Of a stretch of DNA of 12,320 nt, positions 1 through 5,997 are shown in pieces (within the stretch, counting starts at the first letter, position 1; each line of letters starts with the position of its first letter). A program made the translations under genes and the position numbers. The stretch lies in contig CAMLHT010000105.1 of the NCBI GenBank assembly GCA_946479895.1, positions 1 to 12,320 on the forward strand, given 5' to 3'. This DNA comes from an uncultured Gemmatimonadota bacterium. GTDB taxonomy: Bacteria; Gemmatimonadota; Gemmatimonadetes; Gemmatimonadales; Gemmatimonadaceae. The notes beneath the pieces are model-generated. The model was not told the DNA's origin and searched no databases. It saw only the letters and a list, made by a program, of their open reading frames with translations.

Positions 1-1030
1 GGATGTTCTCGTTCACGGCGTCGTAGTCCCAGACGTCGTGCGGCGTCGGCTGGAAGGCCCACACCATCTCGCCGGTGTCGGCATCGCGCGCGATGATCGC
101 GGCGCTCCACTTGTTGTCGCCGGGGCGCTGGTTCCCGTTCCAGGGTCCGGGATTGCTCGTGCCGTGATAGATCAGGTTGAGCTCCGGGTCGTAGGAGATC
201 CAGCCCCACACCGCCGCGCCGCCCTGCTTCCACGAATTGCCCGGCCAGCTCGTCGCGCCGAGGTCCTTGCCGTTGTCCTGCGCATAGAAGGCCTTGAACC
301 GTGGCCCGACCTTGATGTCGGCATCCGGCCCGATGTTGTAGGCGCGCCACTGCTCCTTCCCCGTCGCCAGGTCCAGCGCCGCGACCCAGCCCCGGATGCC
401 CATCTCGCCGCCACTCGATCCGACGATCACATGATTCTTCACCACCAGCGGCGCCATCGTCATGGTCTCGCCCTTGTTGATCTCGCCCATGCGCGTGCGC
501 CACAGCTCCTCGCCGGTATTGGCGTCCACCGCCACGGTGTGGCCGTCGAGGAGGTTGTAGACGATCCGCCCATCCGCGTAGGCGGCGCCGCGATTGACCA
601 CGTCGCAGCACGCGATTCCCACGGCCTGCTGCGCATTCTCCGGGCGGTATTTCCACTTCAGCGGAAACCCGGGCTGCGTCAGGTCGAGCGCATACGACAC
701 GTTGGGGTACGGCGTGACGAGGTACATCGTGTTGTTCACGACCAGGGGCTGGCCTTCGTGCCCGCGCAGCACGCCGGTCGAGAACGTCCAGGCGACCTGC
801 AGCTTCGACGCGTTGGCTGGCGTGATCTGGGCCAGGCTACTGTACCGGCTGTTCGCGTAGTCGCGGCCGGGCAGCAGCCATTCGCCTTCCCGGTCGTTCG
901 GCGGCGCCGATGCGATGCGCGCGCCGGCGATCGTGCCAACATTGACCGCGCTTCGCGTGTCTGATTCCCCGGTGCAGGCGCCGAGGACCAGCGCCGCGCA
1001 CATGCCTCCAGTCAGTCGCCAAACGAGCAC
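1..1030 (-). CDS. PQQ-dependent alcohol dehydrogenase (lanthanide type), lipoprotein, C-terminus off window
   Basis: Quinoprotein alcohol dehydrogenase of the methanol/ethanol dehydrogenase family (XoxF/ExaA-like eight-bladed propeller), oxidising alcohols with PQQ outside the inner membrane. The first 343 codons are present; the rest lies beyond position 1, so a C-terminal haem domain cannot be judged. I chose GTG at 1030 because a GGAGG sits 5 nt upstream and the resulting N-terminus is a lipoprotein signal (MLVWR..., lipobox LGAC, lipidated Cys19); an in-frame ATG at 1003 would lose most of the signal. Visible family marks: vicinal Cys141-Cys142 (IACCDVVNRG), GSSGGEMG with metal ligand Glu209, GTSNPGPWN with ligand Asn293, and PHDVWDYD with catalytic Asp335. 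Asp337, two residues later, is the extra aspartate typical of rare-earth-dependent members. Tryptophan-docking motifs such as ALDLATGKEQW recur. It diverges from the M28 peptidase gene with a 39-bp gap. Confidence 0.93.
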   Translation of the reverse strand, partial: MLVWRLTGGMCAALVLGACTGESDTRSAVNVGTIAGARIASAPPNDREGEWLLPGRDYANSRYSSLAQITPANASKLQVAWTFSTGVLRGHEGQPLVVNNTMYLVTPYPNVSYALDLTQPGFPLKWKYRPENAQQAVGIACCDVVNRGAAYADGRIVYNLLDGHTVAVDANTGEELWRTRMGEINKGETMTMAPLVVKNHVIVGSSGGEMGIRGWVAALDLATGKEQWRAYNIGPDADIKVGPRFKAFYAQDNGKDLGATSWPGNSWKQGGAAVWGWISYDPELNLIYHGTSNPGPWNGNQRPGDNKWSAAIIARDADTGEMVWAFQPTPHDVWDYDAVNENI

Positions 1031-1035
1031 ATTTG

Positions 1036-1040
1036 CCTCC
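1036..1040 (-). promoter_or_regulatory. Shine-Dalgarno site deciding the GTG start of the PQQ dehydrogenase
   Basis: On the minus strand a GGAGG stands 5 nt before GTG at 1030. The in-frame ATG at 1003 has a GGAGG only one base away, too close for normal use, and would remove the positively charged start of the lipoprotein signal. The site therefore supports the GTG start. Confidence 0.7.
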
Positions 1041-1069
1041 ACCGGTGGCTGGCCCCGATCTTTCCGAAT

Positions 1070-2659
1070 ATGACCCCATTCCGATCCCTTCGCGCGGCGG
1101 CGACCGCACTCCTGCTCGCCGCCCCGCTCGCAGCACAGGACGTGCCGACCGGCGACAGCATCATCAGGAAGATCTACGACGAGGGCATGCTGCGGTCGCA
1201 GGCCTGGCGGTACGGCCAGGTGCTGATGGACTCCATCGGGTCGCGGCTGACCGGCTCGCCCCAGAACCGCATGGCCAACGACTGGGTCGTGAAGACCTAC
1301 GCCGCCATGGGAGTGACCGCGAAGAACGAGCAGTACGGGACCTGGCGCGACTGGACCCGCGGCCTGAGTCGCATCGAGCTCCTGGCGCCGCGGCTGAAGA
1401 ACCTGGACGCGCTGATGATGCCGTGGAGTCCGGGCACGCCGGCTGCCGGGATCACGGCCGAGGTGACGATCATTCCGCCCCTCGCGCAGACGAAGGACAG
1501 CGCCGGCATCATGGCGTGGGTGCGCACGGTCCGCGGGAAGGCGGTGCTCACCAGCTTCCCGCAGCCGACCTGCCGGCCCGACTCGGCCTGGCTGTTCTGG
1601 GGAGGCGCATCGGGCCTCGCGGCCATGCGTGCGCAGCGCGACACCGCGCAGCGCGAATTCGGGACGCGGACGCAGCCGCTCGGCGCCGCCGGACGCAATC
1701 TCCCGCAGTTCCTCGAGCAGGCCGGCGCCGTGGCGATCCTCGGCTCCTCCTGGTCGCGCGGCTGGGGCACCAACAAGATGCAATCGGGCGCCCGCACGAC
1801 GACCATCCCGCAGTTCGACGTCGGGTGCGAGGACTACGGGCTGCTCGCCCGGCTCGCCGCGAACGACCAGCATCCGACGGTGCGCCTCTTCGCCGACGCG
1901 AAGCTCCAGCCGCAGGAGTCGCCGGTGTACAACACCATCGCGACGGTGCGCGGGTCGGAGAAGCCCGGCGAGTACGTGATGCTGTCCGCGCACCTCGACT
2001 CGTGGGACGCCGGCAGCGGCGCGACGGACAACGGCACCGGCACCGTCGTCATGCTCGAGGCGATGCGGATCCTGCGGGCCGTGTATCCGAACCCGAAGCG
2101 CACCATCATCGCCGGCCACTGGAGCGGCGAGGAGCAGGGAGACATCGGCTCGTCGGTGTGGGCCGCCGACCACTCGGAAGTCGTCAACAACCTCCAGGCC
2201 CTGTTCAACCAGGACAACGGGACGGGCAACATCGAGCAGGTCGTCAGCAACGGGTTCGTCGACGCCCCGGGCTTTCTCGCGCGGTGGATGTCGCGGATGC
2301 CGGCCGACATCACGGGCAACACCCGCATCGACCTCCCCGGGTTCGCGCACGACGAGAGCACGGACTCGGATGCGTTCACCTGCCGCAACGCGCCGGGCTT
2401 CCAGCTCAACTCGGCCGACTGGGATTACACGACCTTCACCTGGCACACGGGTCGTGACACCTTCGACAAGATCAGCTGGGCCGAAGTCCGCCGGAACGCG
2501 ATCTTCGTCGCGATGATGGCGTACCTGGCGTCGGAGGATCCGAACACCGTGCCACGCACCCGCCGCATCGCCCCGACGTCGGGCCGCAACGCGCCGCCGG
2601 AGTGCAACCGTGCGCTGCGGAGCTATCGGGAGGCGATCGGGCCGCGGCCACCGGCGTGA
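1070..2659 (+). CDS. Secreted M28-family zinc aminopeptidase
   Basis: Exported metallopeptidase of family M28 (aminopeptidase S/Y or glutamate carboxypeptidase-like), releasing residues from peptides in the periplasm or outside; 529 aa. Residues 1-22 form a signal peptide (Arg-rich start, then ATALLLAAPLAA, cleavage before Gln23), which supports the ATG at 1070 although no clear Shine-Dalgarno precedes it. The co-catalytic zinc set is complete: His308 and Asp310 in SAHLDSWD, bridging Asp320 in GATDNGTG, Glu354-Glu355 in SGEEQG (general base and ligand), Asp382 in FNQDNGTG and His459 in TFTWHTG. The roughly 300 residues before the catalytic core probably include a PA-like insertion, as in many M28 enzymes; this is inferred from length. 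It diverges from the PQQ dehydrogenase and is followed, after a large hairpin, by the DUF969 operon on the same strand. Substrate is not predictable. Confidence 0.93.
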   Translation: MTPFRSLRAAATALLLAAPLAAQDVPTGDSIIRKIYDEGMLRSQAWRYGQVLMDSIGSRLTGSPQNRMANDWVVKTYAAMGVTAKNEQYGTWRDWTRGLSRIELLAPRLKNLDALMMPWSPGTPAAGITAEVTIIPPLAQTKDSAGIMAWVRTVRGKAVLTSFPQPTCRPDSAWLFWGGASGLAAMRAQRDTAQREFGTRTQPLGAAGRNLPQFLEQAGAVAILGSSWSRGWGTNKMQSGARTTTIPQFDVGCEDYGLLARLAANDQHPTVRLFADAKLQPQESPVYNTIATVRGSEKPGEYVMLSAHLDSWDAGSGATDNGTGTVVMLEAMRILRAVYPNPKRTIIAGHWSGEEQGDIGSSVWAADHSEVVNNLQALFNQDNGTGNIEQVVSNGFVDAPGFLARWMSRMPADITGNTRIDLPGFAHDESTDSDAFTCRNAPGFQLNSADWDYTTFTWHTGRDTFDKISWAEVRRNAIFVAMMAYLASEDPNTVPRTRRIAPTSGRNAPPECNRALRSYREAIGPRPPA

Positions 2660-2671
2660 TTCGGCTCTCGC

Positions 2672-2756
2672 TCCAACAGGCGTCACTCGGTATCTGAGAG
2701 GGTTGGGCCGCGGATCACGCTGCAACCCTTTCGAATACCGAGTGACGCCTGTTGGA
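2672..2756. repeat. Perfect 22-bp inverted repeat with nested 7-bp stem
   Basis: Positions 2672-2693 and 2735-2756 are exact reverse complements over 22 bp. Inside the 41-nt interval, 2699-2705 (AGGGTTG) pairs with 2723-2729 (CAACCCT); the bases between the stems (2695-2698 with 2730-2733) also pair if G-U is allowed, leaving one C/A mismatch. The whole folds as a hairpin of about 33 pairs with a 17-nt loop. It lies between the M28 stop and the DUF969 start. No T-run follows on either strand, so it is not a standard intrinsic terminator; a palindromic intergenic repeat (REP or MITE-like relic) or an RNA-level processing structure are possible. Confidence 0.85.
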
Positions 2757-2787
2757 ACCCACCCGGACGGTTACCTTAGCCGCCCAG

Positions 2788-3477
2788 ATGCTGCCACTCA
2801 TCGGTATCGCCATCGTCATCCTGGGCTTCGCGTTCAGGGTGAATCCCCTGCTCGTCGTCGCCAGCGCGGCGATCGCGACGGGGCTCGGCGCCGGCCATTC
2901 GCTCGTCGACGTCGTCGGCGAATTCGGGAAGGCCTTCATCAACTCACGATCCGTGGCCGTCGTCTGGATGGCCCTGCCCGTGATCGGGATGCTCGAGCGC
3001 GCCGGGTTGAAGGAGCGCGCGCGCGAGCTGATCGCCGGGATCCGCGTCGCGACGGCGGGCCGGCTCCTGATCGCGTACCTCGCGCTTCGCCAGATCGCGT
3101 CGGCCCTCGGCCTCACGTCGCTCGGCGGACACCCGCAGGTGGTGCGGCCCCTGCTGGCTCCCATGGCCGAGGGGGCGGCCGAGAAGGAGCACGGCCCGCT
3201 CGCCGACCGGACGCGATGGTTCATCCGCGCCCACTCCGCCGCGGTGGACAACATCGGGCTCTTCTTCGGTGAAGACGTGTTCATCGCGATCGGATCGATC
3301 CTGCTCATCAGGAGCTTCCTCGAGCAGAACGGCGTTCGCGTCGAGCCGGCGGACCTGGCGAAGTGGGCCATTCCCACCGCCCTCGCGGCCTTCGCCATCC
3401 ATGGCGCCCGCCTGCTGCTGCTCGACCGCCGCATCAGGGCGATGACCGCCCGCGACCGGGGAGAGAGCGCCGAATGA
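2788..3477 (+). CDS. DUF969 family membrane protein
   Basis: Polytopic inner-membrane protein of 229 aa matching the DUF969 family, nearly always encoded next to a DUF979 partner, as here. Hydrophobic segments lie near residues 1-16 (PLIGIAIVILGFAF), 22-36, 55-68 (VVWMALPVIGML), 90-105, 165-180 and 193-212. Recognisable conserved stretches are SLGGHPQVVRPLLAPM and HSAAVDNIGLFFGEDVF, the latter with charged residues next to a membrane segment, as in transporter cores. I chose ATG 2788, which starts just before the conserved LIGI segment; an in-frame TTG at 2752 lies inside the right arm of the inverted repeat and is less likely. No strong ribosome site is visible for either. Its TGA overlaps the next gene's ATG. 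Function is unproven; membership in an uptake system is inferred from partnership. Confidence 0.88.
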   Translation: MLPLIGIAIVILGFAFRVNPLLVVASAAIATGLGAGHSLVDVVGEFGKAFINSRSVAVVWMALPVIGMLERAGLKERARELIAGIRVATAGRLLIAYLALRQIASALGLTSLGGHPQVVRPLLAPMAEGAAEKEHGPLADRTRWFIRAHSAAVDNIGLFFGEDVFIAIGSILLIRSFLEQNGVRVEPADLAKWAIPTALAAFAIHGARLLLLDRRIRAMTARDRGESAE

Positions 3478-4427
3478 TCAGGCTTGGCGCGATCTACATC
3501 CTGATGGGCCTGATGACCGCCGGCGTCGCCATCGTCAGCGGGCGCGATCGGTCGAATCCGCGGCGGTTCAACAACGCGGCGTTCTGGGGTCTCTACTCGA
3601 TCACGTTCCTCGTCGGCTCGATGCTGCCCGACGTCGTGAACGGCGTCATCGTCATCCTCATGGCGCTCGTCGCGGGGATCGGGAAGCTCGGACCCGCGCC
3701 GTCGGAGGTGAACTCGCGCGAGGAGCGCGAGGCGAGCGCGCGTCGCTGGGGGAACCGGCTCTTCATCCCCGCGCTGGCGATCCCGTTCATCACGATCGTC
3801 GGATCGAAGTACCTGAAGGCGGTGCCGGTCGGCGCGGGATTCCTGATCGACCCAAAGGACGTCACGATCGTCTGGCTCGGCATCGGGACGATCGGGGCGC
3901 TGGCCCTCGGGATGCTCATGCTGCGTCCCCGGTTGTCCACCCCGATCGTCGAGGCGCGGCGGCTGTGGGATTCCGTCGGATGGGCCGCCGTGCTGCCGCA
4001 GATGCTCGCCGCGCTCGGGGCGGTCTTCGCCATCGGCGGCGTCGGGAAGATCGTTGCCGACCTCGCCGACCGGTGGCTCCCGCTCGGCACGCCGCTGGCC
4101 GCGGTGATCGCCTACACGGTGGGAATGGCGATACTCACCGCGCTCATGGGGAACGCGTTCGCCGCCTTCCCGGTGATGACCTCGGGCATCGCGTTGCCGC
4201 TGATCGTCCAGAAGTTTGGCGGAAACGTCGTCATCGTCACCGCCGTAGGAATGCTCTCGGGATTCTGCGGAACGCTGACCACGCCCATGGCCGCCAACTT
4301 CAACATCGTGCCCGCGAAGCTGCTCGAGCTCCCCGACGACAACGCCGTCATCCGCGCCCAGGTGCCTACCGCGATCGCCCTGCTCCTGGTGAACACGGTC
4401 ATCATGTACTTCTTCGCCTACCGATGA
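3474..4427 (+). CDS. DUF979 family membrane protein
   Basis: Polytopic membrane protein of 317 aa, partner of DUF969. About nine hydrophobic segments can be read, including residues 3-22 (LGAIYILMGLMTAGVAIVSG), VVNGVIVILMALVAGIG, VTIVWLGIGTIGALALGMLML, LPQMLAALGAVFAIGGVG and the C-terminal IALLLVNTVIMYFFAYR. The motifs MGNAFAAFPVMTSGIALP and SGFCGTLTTPMAANFNIVPA look like broken helices of a secondary transporter, but this is inference. ATG 3474 overlaps the upstream stop (ATGA) and has GGGGAG about 10 nt before it; the frame stays open further upstream, but that stretch is antisense-like noise inside DUF969. Its own stop overlaps the DUF2891 start in the same way. DUF969-DUF979 pairs are known next to pyroglutamyl peptidase genes in Firmicutes, which makes 5-oxoproline or a peptide-derived compound a candidate substrate. 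Confidence 0.88.
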   Translation: MIRLGAIYILMGLMTAGVAIVSGRDRSNPRRFNNAAFWGLYSITFLVGSMLPDVVNGVIVILMALVAGIGKLGPAPSEVNSREEREASARRWGNRLFIPALAIPFITIVGSKYLKAVPVGAGFLIDPKDVTIVWLGIGTIGALALGMLMLRPRLSTPIVEARRLWDSVGWAAVLPQMLAALGAVFAIGGVGKIVADLADRWLPLGTPLAAVIAYTVGMAILTALMGNAFAAFPVMTSGIALPLIVQKFGGNVVIVTAVGMLSGFCGTLTTPMAANFNIVPAKLLELPDDNAVIRAQVPTAIALLLVNTVIMYFFAYR

Positions 4428-5431
4428 GCGGCGAGCTCCTGTCGGAAGGCATGGCGACTCACTTCGCCACCATCGCGCTCGCGCACGTCGAGCGGGAGTA
4501 TCCGAACAAGCTCGAGCACGTGCTCAACGGTCCGGCCGACGTTCGAAGTCCCCGCGAGCTGCATCCCGTCTTCTTCGGCAGCTTCGACTGGCATTCCTGC
4601 GTCCACGGGTGCTGGCTGCTGGCCACGGTGGAGCGCCGGTTCCGGAAGACCACCACGGCGCTGCGCATCCGCGAGCTGTTCGATCGCCAGCTGAGCCCCG
4701 CGCTGGTCGCCGCCGAGGTGGCGTATCTCGACCAACCCATGCGAGCGAGCTTCGAGCGTCCCTATGGATGGGCGTGGCTGCTCATGCTGGCCGCGGAGCT
4801 CCACCGCGGGGGTGAGCACAGCCTCCGCTGGGCCGAAGCGCTCGCGCCGCTCACGTCGGCGTTCGTGGAGCGCTTCCGGGCATTCATCCCCAGGGCGACG
4901 TACCCGATCCGGTCGGGCGCGCATTACAACACGGCGTTCGGGCTCGCTCTCGCGATCGAGTACGCGGACACCGTCGGGAACACGGCGTTCGCGCTGGCGC
5001 TTCGCGAGAAGGCCCTTCAGTGGTACTCGAGCGATCGCGACGCGCAGGCGTGGGAGCCGAGCGGCGACGACTTCCTCTCGCCGACGCTGATGGAAGCCGA
5101 GTGCATGCGGCAGGTCATCTCCGCCACCGACTACGCCACCTGGCTCGACCGCTTCCTGCCCAGGATGATGGTCCGCCAGCCGGCGACGCTGTTCGAGCCC
5201 GCGGTGGTCAGCGATCGCTCCGACGGCAAGATCGCCCATCTCGACGGCCTGAACCTCAGTCGCGCCTGGTGCTGGCGGTCGATCGCCTCGACGATTCCCG
5301 CGAGCGACCCGCGCCGCCAGGTCGCCCTCGACGCGGCCCGCACGCACCTGCACGCGGCGCTGCCGCAGGTCGCGGGGGACTACATGGGCGAGCACTGGCT
5401 GGCCACCTTCGCCCTGCTCGCCGTTCGCTGA
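4424..5431 (+). CDS. DUF2891 family protein
   Basis: Soluble protein of 335 aa resembling DUF2891. Characteristic stretches are REYPNKLEHVL (residues 24-34), LHPVFFGSFDWHSCVHGCW (His, Asp, Trp and Cys rich), RPYGWAWLLMLAAEL, GAHYNTAFGLALAIEYA and DFLSPTLMEAECM, and near the C-terminus GEHWLATFALLAV. The alpha-helical composition with conserved His/Trp/Asp recalls alpha/alpha-toroid glycan enzymes, but no activity is known to me and I assign none. No signal peptide is seen. ATG 4424 overlaps the DUF979 stop (ATGA), and no independent ribosome site is visible, so translation probably depends on coupling. It ends 1 bp from the stop of the convergent minus-strand gene. Being the last gene of a tightly coupled cluster suggests it acts on, or senses, whatever the membrane pair moves. 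Confidence 0.85.
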   Translation: MSGELLSEGMATHFATIALAHVEREYPNKLEHVLNGPADVRSPRELHPVFFGSFDWHSCVHGCWLLATVERRFRKTTTALRIRELFDRQLSPALVAAEVAYLDQPMRASFERPYGWAWLLMLAAELHRGGEHSLRWAEALAPLTSAFVERFRAFIPRATYPIRSGAHYNTAFGLALAIEYADTVGNTAFALALREKALQWYSSDRDAQAWEPSGDDFLSPTLMEAECMRQVISATDYATWLDRFLPRMMVRQPATLFEPAVVSDRSDGKIAHLDGLNLSRAWCWRSIASTIPASDPRRQVALDAARTHLHAALPQVAGDYMGEHWLATFALLAVR

Positions 5432-5432
5432 C

Positions 5433-5927
5433 CTACTTCAGCGGGATCGGGAACTCGCGCGTGGGCCGCGGCAGGTTGATCATGCGCATGACGTAATGCT
5501 CGAACTCGTCGTGCATGATCTTCATGGACGGGTTCTCGATCATCTTGCGGAACGACTCTTCCTGCGCGACCTCCCACATCCGGCTCGCCCATGACCGGAA
5601 GTAGTCGTTGGGGATCTGGCCGTGCTTGTGGGCGTACCAGGCGATCTCGAAGAGCGAGAGCTGCATGAGGTTCAGGAAGTATTCCTGAACCTCCCGCTCG
5701 GTGTGCAGATTCTGCACGTCCTGCGGATGCACCGACGCGAGGGAGGGATTGTCCACGCGAATCCGCCGCAGCTGGTACTGGAGCTCGACCAGCTTCGAGA
5801 AGTTGGCGACGAGCTGCGCCTTCCGCGCATGCTGGAACTGGATGGCGGTGTAGATCAGGCCCGCGGCGATCGCGAAGGACGACAGCGCCTGGAGCGTGAC
5901 CTGGACGACCTGGAGGGTGTTCGGCAT
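5433..5927 (-). CDS. Small single-pass membrane protein of unknown function
   Basis: Predicted 164-aa protein. Residues about 7-30 form one membrane helix (VTLQALSSFAIAAGLIYTAIQFQ), followed by a basic stretch (HARKAQ) and a helical, probably cytoplasmic region rich in Gln, Glu and aromatic residues (LVELQYQLRRIRV, EVQEYFLNLMQLSLFEIAWYAHKHGQIP, YFRSWASRMWEVAQEESFRKMIE). This layout is common in uncharacterised bacterial proteins with an N-terminal anchor and a helical bundle; I do not recognise a named family. ATG 5927 is chosen because it starts just ahead of the membrane helix; the open frame runs on upstream to 6443 but there it is antisense-like and overlaps the amine oxidase. No clear ribosome site is seen. 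It lies 70 bp downstream of the amine oxidase on the same strand, so it may be co-transcribed, and ends 1 bp from DUF2891. Confidence 0.75.
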   Translation of the reverse strand: MPNTLQVVQVTLQALSSFAIAAGLIYTAIQFQHARKAQLVANFSKLVELQYQLRRIRVDNPSLASVHPQDVQNLHTEREVQEYFLNLMQLSLFEIAWYAHKHGQIPNDYFRSWASRMWEVAQEESFRKMIENPSMKIMHDEFEHYVMRMINLPRPTREFPIPLK

Positions 5928-5997
5928 GGCGGAATCATAGGCGGTGAAGGGCGGCCAGCCGCAAGGGAGCGGTGCCTCGGCGCGCAGCCCACCCGGA

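Noticed and set aside
38..964. Long plus-strand open frame (308 codons)
   Set aside because: It is the antisense shadow of the PQQ dehydrogenase, whose minus-strand translation shows all family motifs; the plus-strand product is Arg/Ala/Pro-rich without recognisable domains.
1033..2457. Second plus-strand frame of 474 codons over the M28 gene
   Set aside because: Out of frame with the intact zinc motifs of M28; low-complexity Arg/His/Gly product typical of GC-rich shadow frames.
2752..2787. TTG start for DUF969 at 2752
   Set aside because: The codon sits within the right arm of the perfect inverted repeat, has no ribosome site, and adds residues ahead of the usual family N-terminus.
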